From Novosphingobium sp. PC22D (GTDB taxonomy: Bacteria; Pseudomonadota; Alphaproteobacteria; Sphingomonadales; Sphingomonadaceae), in the NCBI RefSeq assembly GCF_002556635.1, contig NZ_MWMO01000004.1, forward strand, positions 124,001 to 188,000: a stretch of DNA of 64,000 nt, read 5' to 3'. The notes below the pieces were generated by a model. That model saw nothing but the letters and a program-made list of their open reading frames with translations. It searched no databases and was not told the origin of the DNA. Made by a program: the position numbers and the translations under genes. Positions 43,397 to 52,085 of this stretch are shown piece by piece (position 1 is the first letter of the stretch; the number at the start of each line of letters is the position of its first letter).

Positions 43397-43969
43397 TTGT
43401 TGTCCCGTTCGCTCAAGCTTGCCGTCCTTGGTTGCACCCTGCTGGCCGGCGGCTGCGATAGGGGAGCCGATGCCCCCGCGCAACCGCAGGAATCCGCCGC
43501 CGCGACGCCGCCCGACGCGCCAGGCGCGGCGAGCAAGAAGCTCGACCGCAGCCACAAGGGCGAGCCGCTGCCCCGGATCACGGTGAAGGACGCCGAGGGC
43601 AAGACCCTGGCGCTCCCCTCGCTCAAGGGCAAGCCGGCGCTGGTAAACCTGTGGGCGACCTGGTGTGCGCCGTGCATCGCCGAACTGCCGACGCTCGACG
43701 CGATCGCCGCCGAGGGCCGGATCGCGGTCGTCACCGTCTCGCAGGACATGGGCAAGCCCGAGGAAGTCGCCGCGTTCCTCAAGGCCAAGGGCGGCGAGAA
43801 CCTGCCCGCCTGGCTCGACCCGGAAAACGACCTCGCCTTCCAGTACGGCGGCGGCGTGCTGCCGACGAGCGTGCTCTACGACGCCGAGGGCCGCGAAGTC
43901 TGGCGCTACGTCGGCGGTAACGAGTGGGACAACGCCGAGGCCAGGGCGCTGCTCGCCGAGGCCGGCTGA
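43397..43969 (+). CDS. TlpA-family thiol:disulfide oxidoreductase, lipoprotein
   Basis: This 190-residue protein has a lipoprotein signal (LLAGGC, Cys20), a thioredoxin-like domain and a redox motif WCAPC (Cys90, Cys93). It acts in the periplasm, probably reducing cysteines for cytochrome c maturation or envelope repair. The TTG at 43397 has GGAG 6 nt upstream and was preferred to the TTG at 43385. Its start lies 16 bp from the argH start, so promoters must overlap the opposite gene. Confidence 0.87.
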   Translation: MLSRSLKLAVLGCTLLAGGCDRGADAPAQPQESAAATPPDAPGAASKKLDRSHKGEPLPRITVKDAEGKTLALPSLKGKPALVNLWATWCAPCIAELPTLDAIAAEGRIAVVTVSQDMGKPEEVAAFLKAKGGENLPAWLDPENDLAFQYGGGVLPTSVLYDAEGREVWRYVGGNEWDNAEARALLAEAG

Positions 43970-44302
43970 CCGCCGCCGCGCCGCCGGAGAACTTCACGAA
44001 GTTTGGTCACGTGGCGCATGACGAGTTTTCGCGCCGAACCGACCCGCGCGCCTTGCCTTGCGCGCGCTGCTGCTGACCACCGACAATGCGAAAGAGCGGG
44101 TGCCGGGATTTTCGCAGATTGCGAAGGTGTAGGACAGGCAAAGCCGAACCTCCGCTTCCGGCGCGCGGCGTCCGGACCCGTCGCACGAGAGCAATCATCG
44201 GCGTTGTTGCCGGGACGATTGCCTGCCACCTTGATCCGCCCCTAAGACGCGGGGCGCGCCTTCATCGGGGGCAAAGACTTCGCGCATCGAGACCGGGACA
44301 GC
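43970..44302 (+). other. Gene-free stretch upstream of the restriction-modification gene
   Basis: No convincing gene was seen in these 333 bp. A 6-bp perfect inverted repeat (TTCGCA, GAT, TGCGAA) lies at 44111-44125, which could be an operator for the gene at 44303. Residual coding from a lost gene was looked for in all frames and not recognised. Confidence 0.55.
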
Positions 44303-47230
44303 ATGACACCGCACGAGTTCCTCAAGAAATGGCGTCACGCGGAGCTGAAGGAACGCTCGGCCTCGCACAGTCACTTCATCGATCTGTGCGCGTTGCTCGG
44401 CGTGGCCGATCCCGTCAGCGCCGATCCCAGCGGCGAATGGTTCACCTTCGAGAAGGGGGCGACCAAGACCGGCGGCGGCGAAGGCTGGGCCGACGTCTGG
44501 CGAAAGGGGTGCTTCGCCTGGGAATACAAGGGGCGGCGCAAGGATCTGAAGGCCGCCTTCAACCAGCTTCTGCAATACAGCATCGCGCTGCAGAACCCGC
44601 CGCTGCTGATCGTGTCCGACATGGACCGTATCCGCATCCACACCAACTGGACCAACACTGTTCAGGAGGTCCACGAATTTGCGACCGAGGACCTGCTCGA
44701 CGGATCGGTGCGCGACCGGCTGAAGGCCGCTTTCACCGACCCCGACGCGTTCAAGCCGGCCAAGTCGCGCCAGACGCTGACCGAGGAAACCGCCGCCGAG
44801 TTCGCCGGTCTGGCGCAGCGGTTGCGCGATCGCGGCCACGATCCGCAGGCCGTCGCGCATTTCATCAACCGGCTGGTGTTCTGCATGTTCGCCGAGGACG
44901 TCGGCCTGCTGCCCGATCACCTGTTCACTAAGATGCTGCGCGCCAGCCAGGCAAGGCCCGAACGCTTCGAGACCAACGCGCGCAAGCTGTTCGCGGCGAT
45001 GGCGGCGGGCGGCGACATCGATTTCGAACCGATCGAATGGTTCAACGGCGGCCTGTTCGACAACGATGACGCGCTGCCGGTCACCGACGAGGATATCGGC
45101 CAGCTTCTTCAGGCCGCCGGGCGCGACTGGTCGCAGATCGACCCCTCGATCCTCGGCACGCTGTTCGAGCGCGGGCTGGACCCGTCCAAGCGCAGCCAGC
45201 TTGGCGCGCACTACACCGATCGCGACAAGATTATGCTGATCGTGACGCCGGTGATCATCGACCCGCTCGAAGCGGAATGGGCCGAGGCGCTGGCGCAGAT
45301 GACCGCGCTGGTCGAAAAGGCGCCGAAGCAGACGAAAGACAGGCTGCTGCGCGGCGCCGAACTGGCGAGGCGCACGCGCGCGCTCAACGAGGCCGAGGCG
45401 ATTCACAGCGCCTTCATCGAGCGGCTGGCGAATTTCCGCGTACTCGATCCGGCCTGCGGCTCGGGCAATTTCCTCTACCTCGCATTGAAGGCGCTCAAGG
45501 ATATCGAGCACCGCGCGAACCTCGATGCCGAAGCGCTCGGCCTGCCGCGCGGCTTTCCGCGCGTGGGTCCCGAATGTGTGCTGGGGATCGAACTCAACCC
45601 CTATGCCGCAGAACTGGCGCGGGTGTCGGTGTGGATCGGCGAAATCCAGTGGATGCGCCGCAACGGTTTCGACGCGGCGAAGAATCCGGTCCTGCGGCCG
45701 CTGGATACGATCGAGTGCCGAGATGCGGTGCTCGTGACCGACGAAGCGGGCACTCCGTTGCCCGGCCCGGATGGCAAGCCCCAGCGGGCGGAATGGCCCG
45801 AGGCGGATGTGGTGATCGGAAACCCGCCGTTTTTGGGCAACAAGAAGATGATCGGGGAGCTTGGCGAGAACTATACCATCGCCCTGCGCAAGGCGTGGCC
45901 GGAAGTCCCCGGCGGGGTGGATTTGGTCTGCTACTGGTTCGCCCAGGCATGGGCTATGATGCAGGCCGAACGACTTAAGCGGGCAGGGCTTGTATCCACC
46001 AATTCGATCCGGGGCGGCGCGAACCGGGAAGTCCTCAAACACATCACCGAGTATGGTCGTATTTTTGAGGCATGGAGCGACCAAGAATGGACTGTCGATG
46101 GCGCGGCAGTGCGTGTTTCGCTTGTGTGCTTCGATCGCGATTCTTCGAAGCAAGCCGTTCTCGACGGTGCCATCGTCGCCGCTATCTTCGCCGATCTTTC
46201 AGGGATTCGTGGAGGCGCGGACCTGACCTCCGCAGTCCGCTTAGCACCTAACCGAAATATCTCTTTCCAAGGACCAGTCAAGGTGGGTCCATTTGACGTC
46301 GAGGGTCACGTCGCACGCTCATGGCTAGTTCTTCCGGCCAATCCGCATGGCAGGAGGAATGTCGATGTCCTGTTCCCCCTGTTGAATGGAAGTGACATTA
46401 CTCGCCGAACGTCGGATCGGTGGATCATTAATTTTGGGGAGCGCTCAGAGACCGAGTCCGCTCTGTATGAAGCTCCGTTTGAGTTCGTGCGGGAGATCGT
46501 CAAACCCCTCCGAGAAAAAAACAGGGATCAAGGACGGCGTGAGAACTGGTGGCGATTAGGGCGGTCTGGTCGGGAGTTAGTCGAATCGAGCCTCAAACTC
46601 TCACGAGCAATCTTTACACCTCGAGTGGCGAAACACCGGATTTTCATTTGGGCTTTGCCGAAGGTTTTGCCGGATAGCCGGGTTGCAATAATCTGTCGGG
46701 ATGACGACACAACCTTCGGTATTCTCCATTCTAGATTTCACGAGTTATGGTCTCTTGCGCTTGGCGGCTGGCATGGAGTGGGGAACGACCCACAATATAC
46801 ACCCTCTATAGGGTTCGAGACCTTCCCCTTCCCCGAGGGACTCACCCCCGACGTTCCCGCCGCCGACTACGCCGACGATCCGCGTGCACAAGAGATCGCG
46901 GCAGCGGCGACGCGGTTGAACGAACTGCGCGAAAACTGGCTCAATCCCGACAATCTGGTCGTGCGCGAGCCCGAAGTGGTCCCCGGCTATCCCGACCGCA
47001 TCCTGCCGAAGGACGAAGCGGCGGCGAAGGAACTTAAGAAGCGCACGCTTACCAATCTCTACAATGCGCGCCCGCAATGGCTCGCCAATGCGCATGCGGC
47101 GCTCGATGAAGCGGTGGCGGACGCCTATGGCTGGGGCAACGACTGGCGCGCGGGTCTGCTCACCGACGACGAGATACTGGCCCGGCTGTTTCGCCTGAAT
47201 CAGGAACGGGCCGCCCTGCAATCCGACTGA
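44303..47230 (+). CDS. MmeI-like type IIL restriction-modification enzyme
   Basis: This 975-residue protein combines nuclease, methyltransferase and specificity parts. Near the N-terminus Asp64, nine residues, Glu74-Tyr-Lys76 match the MmeI nuclease pattern D-x9-ExK. The SAM motif DPACGSGNFLYLAL is at about residues 381-395 and the adenine N6-methyltransferase motif GNPPF at about 506-510. The C-terminal region (about residues 600-830) is likely the target-recognition domain; its DNA drops to 43-47% GC in places (46381-46440, 46681-46740). No separate S or R gene is present. Confidence 0.88.
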   Translation: MTPHEFLKKWRHAELKERSASHSHFIDLCALLGVADPVSADPSGEWFTFEKGATKTGGGEGWADVWRKGCFAWEYKGRRKDLKAAFNQLLQYSIALQNPPLLIVSDMDRIRIHTNWTNTVQEVHEFATEDLLDGSVRDRLKAAFTDPDAFKPAKSRQTLTEETAAEFAGLAQRLRDRGHDPQAVAHFINRLVFCMFAEDVGLLPDHLFTKMLRASQARPERFETNARKLFAAMAAGGDIDFEPIEWFNGGLFDNDDALPVTDEDIGQLLQAAGRDWSQIDPSILGTLFERGLDPSKRSQLGAHYTDRDKIMLIVTPVIIDPLEAEWAEALAQMTALVEKAPKQTKDRLLRGAELARRTRALNEAEAIHSAFIERLANFRVLDPACGSGNFLYLALKALKDIEHRANLDAEALGLPRGFPRVGPECVLGIELNPYAAELARVSVWIGEIQWMRRNGFDAAKNPVLRPLDTIECRDAVLVTDEAGTPLPGPDGKPQRAEWPEADVVIGNPPFLGNKKMIGELGENYTIALRKAWPEVPGGVDLVCYWFAQAWAMMQAERLKRAGLVSTNSIRGGANREVLKHITEYGRIFEAWSDQEWTVDGAAVRVSLVCFDRDSSKQAVLDGAIVAAIFADLSGIRGGADLTSAVRLAPNRNISFQGPVKVGPFDVEGHVARSWLVLPANPHGRRNVDVLFPLLNGSDITRRTSDRWIINFGERSETESALYEAPFEFVREIVKPLREKNRDQGRRENWWRLGRSGRELVESSLKLSRAIFTPRVAKHRIFIWALPKVLPDSRVAIICRDDDTTFGILHSRFHELWSLALGGWHGVGNDPQYTPSIGFETFPFPEGLTPDVPAADYADDPRAQEIAAAATRLNELRENWLNPDNLVVREPEVVPGYPDRILPKDEAAAKELKKRTLTNLYNARPQWLANAHAALDEAVADAYGWGNDWRAGLLTDDEILARLFRLNQERAALQSD

Positions 47231-47280
47231 AATGGTCTCACGAGGTCCCGCGCCGATGCGGTTCCGCTCCATCGCGGACC

Positions 47281-48216
47281 TCAGACCTGCGGAAACACCC
47301 CCGGCTCGCCCAGCCGCGAGCCCACCGGCGGATAGCCCTGCGGCAGCTTGTCGGTGAACCAGATCAGCCGGCCTTGCGCGTGTTCGGGGGCGATGGCGAT
47401 GCGGTCGCTCGGCTCGCCGATCAGGGGGAGGTTGCGCCAGCGCAGGTAGTCGGCGGCGGCCTGCGCGTCGGCGACCTTGTAGACGAGGTGGTAGATGCCC
47501 TTCGTATTCGCCGCGTGTCCGGCGACGTCGGAACCCGGCGCGCCTTCGAGGGCTTCGAGCATGGTGTCGCCAATCGCGAAGGCGGCGCAGCGCGCCTGCG
47601 GATGGGCGAGCGGGCGGGCGGAAAGCTCGGGCCATTCGAGGCGTCCGGCGAAGAGCGCGCGGGCGTCGTCGAGCGAGGGAGTGGAAACGCCGATCGCCTG
47701 CAGGCCCTCGATGCCGAGCGGGTGCTCCTCGCGCCATTTGTCGGGCCGCCACGCGGGATCGTTGCGCGGGTCGCCGGGCAGGTCCTGCCCCAGCACCTCG
47801 ATGCGCATGCCAAGTGCTTCGTGGCGGGCGATGATGAAGTAGCTTTCCTCCATGCCCCGGTCCTGACGCACCGCGAATCCCCTCGCGGCGAACCAGGCGG
47901 CGGCGGCCTTGAGGTCGGCGACCCTGAGCGCGACGCCCAGCCAGCGCATCGGCGCGGCCGAGCGGCGCAGCATGTCGCCCAGCGGATTGCCCGGCTCGGC
48001 GCCGCGCCCCGCCGGCGCGATCGGGATGAGCATGGTGTCGCTCACCATCATCAGCCGTTCCTCGCGGTCGAAACCGTATTTCTCGGTCTCGGGCGTGATC
48101 AGCATCTCGAAGGCGGTCTCGGCGCCGAACACGTCGAGAAAGAAAGCGTCGCAGGCCGGGCGCAGCGCGTTGTCGGCGAGCGCCCAGCTCACGTGGGCGA
48201 GCGGCATGGCTACCAT
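47281..48216 (-). CDS. VOC-family (glyoxalase/extradiol-type) protein, two domains
   Basis: This 311-residue protein has two vicinal-oxygen-chelate-like halves: one beginning HVSWALADNALRPACDAFF, the second beginning WLGVALRVADLKAAAAWF and ending with KGIYHLVYKVADAQ. The metal ligands cannot be assigned with confidence. GGGAGGGG precedes the ATG at 48216. It follows the Rieske gene after 50 bp on the minus strand. It could be a ring-cleavage dioxygenase, or a lyase acting after the oxygenase. Confidence 0.75.
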   Translation of the reverse strand: MVAMPLAHVSWALADNALRPACDAFFLDVFGAETAFEMLITPETEKYGFDREERLMMVSDTMLIPIAPAGRGAEPGNPLGDMLRRSAAPMRWLGVALRVADLKAAAAWFAARGFAVRQDRGMEESYFIIARHEALGMRIEVLGQDLPGDPRNDPAWRPDKWREEHPLGIEGLQAIGVSTPSLDDARALFAGRLEWPELSARPLAHPQARCAAFAIGDTMLEALEGAPGSDVAGHAANTKGIYHLVYKVADAQAAADYLRWRNLPLIGEPSDRIAIAPEHAQGRLIWFTDKLPQGYPPVGSRLGEPGVFPQV

Positions 48217-48266
48217 CGGTCCCCTCCCGGCCCGGCCCCGGCCTCGCGGGCCGGGGTCCGGAGCGA

Positions 48267-49625
48267 TCAATACTTGGTCGGCGCGCCCTTGCCCATGTAG
48301 CGGGCGAGATTCATGTGCAGGCTCGCGACCGACCGCTCCATGTAGGGGTTGGGCTGCGCGCCGCGGAAACCCGCGTTCTTCATCCCCTGCTGGACCGCGG
48401 CCATGTTGTTGAAGTCCTGCTGCAGCACGGGGGGCCAGTCGTCCGGCGCGGTGTATTCCCACTCGGTCTCGGGCGCCTCGCCTTCGGGGTAGAGCTCGTA
48501 GACCGCCGCCTCGAACACGCACTTGTCGGGATCGGTGCCGTAGGGCCGCGCCTGGTAGCACAGCATGTTGTTGACGGCGTGGCCAATCTGGAAGTTCGGG
48601 AAGATCTGCCAGGCGGTGCCCGCCTTGGCGGTGTGCTGCGGATCGACCACCGGCCACACGACCCCGCGCGCCGCGTCGATCTCGCGCGCGGTCTTGATCC
48701 AGTACATCGAGACCTCGGCCGCGGTGGTGCCCTCGGGCAGCTCGTCCTTCAGCCGGTTGGCGACGTCGACCAGCGTGCGGGTGGTGTTGGTGTTGGCGTT
48801 GTCCCAGGTGAAGTTCTGCAGGTCCGCCGTGGTCATGCGCGGGTCCTCGCCGGCGCCGAGGCGCAGCTTGCCGGAGTCTTCCTCCTGGCCCTTGGGCGCG
48901 TCGTAGCCGATGTTCGAATGGAGCCCCTGGTTGCGCGCCCAGCCGCGGAACTGGCCGAACTCCATGAACTCGGGATGGGTGGTGGAGACGTGGTAGGTCT
49001 CGGCGAAGGCCTCCATCGCGACCTTCCAGTTGCATTCGAACACCACCCACTTGCGCCAGCGCGGGCGCATGTTGTGAAGCTGGTAGGGCTCGAGCAGCCC
49101 GGCGGCGGGCGCAAGATAGTCCTCGAGCGGCATGGCCTCGGGATCGAGGTTGATCCAGACCCAGCCGCCCCAGGTGCCGACCTTGACTTGTCCGACGTCT
49201 GAGAGGCCATCGCACAGCCGGCCCTGCCAGTCTTCCTGATGCTCGATGAAGGTGTTCTTCCCATCGAGATCGAAGGTCCAGCCGTGGTAGCCGCAGATGA
49301 AGTTCGGCCGCGAGCCGCGCGCGTTGCGCTTGCCCGGCGGCACGTCGACGAGCTTGCGCCCCCGGTGCGGGCAGACGTTGTGGAGCGCGCCCACGGTATC
49401 GGGCGCGGAGCGCACCACGATCACCGAATCGTCGCCGATCTCGTAAGTGAAGTAGTTGCCCACCTCGGGAATATCGTCGAGCCGCCCGGCCTGGAGCCAG
49501 ACCTTGCGCCACAGCTTGTCGCGTTCCTCGCGCGCGTATTCGGGCGAGACGTAGGCCTCGGCCGGGATGTTCACCGGCTCCAGCAGGTCTTCCGCCTCAC
49601 GCACGATCTTGCCCAGTTCTCCCAT
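48267..49625 (-). CDS. Aromatic-ring-hydroxylating oxygenase, Rieske alpha subunit
   Basis: This 452-residue protein has the Rieske cluster site Cys85-x-His87 and Cys111-x-x-His114 (CPHRGRKL, CGYHGWTFDL). The catalytic iron histidines are His212 and His217 in AETYHVSTTHPEF. The ATG at 49625 has AGAGGAA upstream. There is no beta subunit, ferredoxin or reductase in the window, so it must borrow an electron chain or is a class that works alone as an alpha homotrimer. A VOC protein follows. The substrate is unknown. Confidence 0.88.
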   Translation of the reverse strand: MGELGKIVREAEDLLEPVNIPAEAYVSPEYAREERDKLWRKVWLQAGRLDDIPEVGNYFTYEIGDDSVIVVRSAPDTVGALHNVCPHRGRKLVDVPPGKRNARGSRPNFICGYHGWTFDLDGKNTFIEHQEDWQGRLCDGLSDVGQVKVGTWGGWVWINLDPEAMPLEDYLAPAAGLLEPYQLHNMRPRWRKWVVFECNWKVAMEAFAETYHVSTTHPEFMEFGQFRGWARNQGLHSNIGYDAPKGQEEDSGKLRLGAGEDPRMTTADLQNFTWDNANTNTTRTLVDVANRLKDELPEGTTAAEVSMYWIKTAREIDAARGVVWPVVDPQHTAKAGTAWQIFPNFQIGHAVNNMLCYQARPYGTDPDKCVFEAAVYELYPEGEAPETEWEYTAPDDWPPVLQQDFNNMAAVQQGMKNAGFRGAQPNPYMERSVASLHMNLARYMGKGAPTKY

Positions 49626-49649
49626 CACGTTCCTCTGCTGTCTGTCCGC

Positions 49650-49679
49650 ATTTGCGTTCGTTATCCCATTATTCGCACG
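49650..49679 (+). promoter_or_regulatory. Shared 30-bp site, copy 1 (Rieske/deazaflavin promoter)
   Basis: Starting ATTTGCGTTCGTT and ending TTATTCGCACG, this site lies 25 bp from the Rieske start and 110 bp from the plus-strand start at 49789. It matches the site at 63017-63046 at 24 of 30 positions and the site at 53826-53855 at 19 of 30. Partial dyad: TGCG at one end and CGCA at the other. Confidence 0.65.
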
Positions 49680-49788
49680 GCGATGCAAACCGCCAGCGAG
49701 CTTTCATCGGATACATTGCGCCCTTGGCCTTTCCCCGAAAATGCGCAAGGGTCCGGCGCCGATACAAGTCAACCCGAGAGGAGAGATC

Positions 49789-50304
49789 ATGAGCGACGAA
49801 TCATCCGCCGTCATCCGCGAAGCGCGCAGGGACTGGGTGACCGAGCATCGCGAGATGTACCTCGAATCGGGCGGGGCCAAGGGACACATCATGGACATCC
49901 GCCCCGTCGGCGGTCCGTTCATGGGCACGCACCTCATGATCAAGTACACCGGGCGCAAGAGCGGCAAGGTCTTCATCACCCCGCTGTGCTATGCCGACAT
50001 CGGCGGCGAGGTGGTGATCGTCGCCTCGAAGGGCGGCGCCGACGAGCACCCCGCCTGGTACCTCAACATCCGCGAGCAGAGCGAGATCGAATTCCAGATC
50101 GCCACCCAGGCGTTCCGCGGCACCTGGCGCGAGCCCGAAGGCGCCGAGCGCGAGGCCGTGTGGGACTTCATGGTCAAGTGCTATGGCTTCTACGGCGACT
50201 ACCAGAAGTCGACCGACCGCCAGATCCCGCTGGTGATGATCCAGGCGACCGAGGAAATCCCGGTGTTCAAGGCCGAGGAGGCGACGGGGATGCGGTCGTA
50301 CTGA
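49789..50304 (+). CDS. Nitroreductase/deazaflavin-dependent oxidoreductase family (DDN-like)
   Basis: This 171-residue protein has the split-barrel family segment MIKYTGRKSGKVFITPLCYAD and VIVASKGGADEHPAWYLNI, which in DDN proteins contacts F420 or another flavin. The ATG at 49789 has GAGAGGAGAG upstream. Sphingomonads generally lack F420, so FMN or heme use is an alternative. It is divergent from the Rieske gene and its promoter region holds the shared site. Confidence 0.85.
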   Translation: MSDESSAVIREARRDWVTEHREMYLESGGAKGHIMDIRPVGGPFMGTHLMIKYTGRKSGKVFITPLCYADIGGEVVIVASKGGADEHPAWYLNIREQSEIEFQIATQAFRGTWREPEGAEREAVWDFMVKCYGFYGDYQKSTDRQIPLVMIQATEEIPVFKAEEATGMRSY

Positions 50305-50376
50305 GGCTCCGTCCCGGGCGGCCGGCAAGGGCATCGGCGAGCGCGGCGTCGAACTTCGCCGGCGCCTTGCCGATGC

Positions 50377-51621
50377 TCAGTAGGCTCCTCGGCGCGGCAG
50401 CGTGAGGAGGGCGAGGCTGGCCACCGCCATCATCCCGAAGGTGCCCCACAGGAAGCCCGCGTAGCTGTTGGTGCCGTCATAGACGGCCGCCGCCGCGAGC
50501 GGACCGAGGGCGGTGCCGACCGAGAGCGCGGCGAGCAGGCCGCCGTAAAGGCCGCCGAAGTTGCGCAGGCCGAAGTGGCGGCTGACGAGGTAGACGACCA
50601 CGTCGATCTCCGAGCCGAGCGTCAGTCCGATGAAGGCCGCCGCGATCGCCAGCGCGGCGAACGAACTGTCGGCGAGCAGCAGGATCAGACACCCGCCGAC
50701 CGGCAGCATGAACACCACCGCCCCCACCAGCGAGCCGGGAAAGCGGTCGAGCAGCAGGCCGGTGCCGAGCCGCCCGACGATCGAGAAGATGCCGATCACC
50801 GAGGCGATCCCCGCCGCCTCGACCGGGTCCGCGCCGCGATCGACGAGGATCGGTACGAAGTGCACGACCAGCCCGATGATGGTGAAGGTGAAGAACAGGC
50901 TGGCGACGAGCAGCCGCAGGTAGACCAGCGAGAACAGCGCCGGACGCAAGTCGTGGCCGGGCAGGTTGCGCTCGGTCCTTTCGGATTTCGCGGCCTTGTC
51001 CGGGCCGCGTTTTCGCGTTGGGCCGTCGTAGGCGCCGCGGAAGAACAGGTAGATAACCGGCAGCGTCACCGCGCCCCAGACCACCGCCATCCACAGCACG
51101 GCGCTGCGCCAGCCGAAGCGGCCGATCAGTTCGGTGCCCATCAGCGGGAACACCGAGATCGCCACCGAGGCGCCGCACAAGGTCACCGCGAAGGCGAGCC
51201 CGCGCGAGGCGTGGAAGCGCGAGGCGACCGCGCTCGTCCAGACCGATGCCTGGACCGGCAGCGCGGTCAGCGCGATCAGCCCCCACAGCAGATACCAGTT
51301 CCACGCCTCGCCGGTGGCTGTACCAAGCAGCGCGAAGGCCGCGCAGATCAGCGCGATCCCGGCGACCCCGAAGCGGCGCGGCCCGAAGCGGTCGACCGCG
51401 AGGCCGATCGCGATGCCGCCCACCGCCTGCACCAGCGTGGCGATGGTGAGCCCGAAGGTCACCTTGGTCCGCGACCAGCCGAAGTCCTCGGCCACGGGCA
51501 GGATGAACGGCCCGAGACCGTAGATGTGGATGACGCTGGTGGCATAGCCGAGCGCGGCGGCGATCGGCAGCATCGGATAGGCGCGCCACTCGGCGGCGGC
51601 GCTGGCCGGAGCCTCGGTCAT
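50377..51621 (-). CDS. MFS transporter
   Basis: This 414-residue inner-membrane protein has about twelve TM helices. The sequence resembles the monocarboxylate/oxalate-formate (OFA) type of major facilitator (ATSVIHIYGLGPFILPVAEDF at the start). The loop between helices 6 and 7 is charged (GPDKAAKSERTERN). It is the third gene of the unit SMP-30-like, EthD, MFS on the minus strand. It probably imports the substrate or exports an intermediate. Confidence 0.85.
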   Translation of the reverse strand: MTEAPASAAAEWRAYPMLPIAAALGYATSVIHIYGLGPFILPVAEDFGWSRTKVTFGLTIATLVQAVGGIAIGLAVDRFGPRRFGVAGIALICAAFALLGTATGEAWNWYLLWGLIALTALPVQASVWTSAVASRFHASRGLAFAVTLCGASVAISVFPLMGTELIGRFGWRSAVLWMAVVWGAVTLPVIYLFFRGAYDGPTRKRGPDKAAKSERTERNLPGHDLRPALFSLVYLRLLVASLFFTFTIIGLVVHFVPILVDRGADPVEAAGIASVIGIFSIVGRLGTGLLLDRFPGSLVGAVVFMLPVGGCLILLLADSSFAALAIAAAFIGLTLGSEIDVVVYLVSRHFGLRNFGGLYGGLLAALSVGTALGPLAAAAVYDGTNSYAGFLWGTFGMMAVASLALLTLPRRGAY

Positions 51622-51652
51622 GGAGCCTCGTTCTTCGCGGGGGATCGGACGG

Positions 51653-52069
51653 TCAATCTTCGTAGCGCAGATCGAGGTGGGTCTGCTCGCCGTTGGGGCC
51701 CATCGGCGAATCGTATTCCTCGATCACGCTGACCACCGGGTTGGCGTGGCTCGCGAAGAGATTCTTCTCGTCTTCCTTGACCATGTCGATGCGGTCGGGG
51801 CTGGCGATGATCTTCTGCGAGTTCTCGAAGTCCTCGCGGCTGTCCCACCAGATCTCCATCAGGCAATCGTAGCCCGGATCAATCACCTCGCCGGTCACCG
51901 GGTTCTTCTCGGGCTTGAGGTAGCGGCGGACATAGCGCCGCGCGTTGGGGATCGACGGCGCCCGGCCCATCCGCTTCGACAGCTTCGAGTGCTGGTTCTC
52001 GTAGTAGTCGAGGAACTCGTCCATCGTCATGTCCGGGCGCTTGCGGAAAAAGCAGATCTGCTTGAACAT
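51653..52069 (-). CDS. EthD-domain protein
   Basis: This 138-residue ferredoxin-like-fold protein begins MFKQICFFRKRPDMTMDEFL, typical of EthD (named from an ether-degradation operon). His at HSKL and the beta region MEIWWDSREDF are seen. Its role may be in a monooxygenase or dehydratase step. It follows the NHL-type gene after 16 bp and precedes the MFS gene after 31 bp. Confidence 0.8.
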   Translation of the reverse strand: MFKQICFFRKRPDMTMDEFLDYYENQHSKLSKRMGRAPSIPNARRYVRRYLKPEKNPVTGEVIDPGYDCLMEIWWDSREDFENSQKIIASPDRIDMVKEDEKNLFASHANPVVSVIEEYDSPMGPNGEQTHLDLRYED

Positions 52070-52085
52070 CGATGCGGCTCCCTCC

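Noticed and set aside
44303..47230. PglX-type (BREX) methyltransferase
   Set aside because: The D-x9-ExK nuclease motif near the N-terminus and the absence of any brx/pgl neighbours fit MmeI-type enzymes better.
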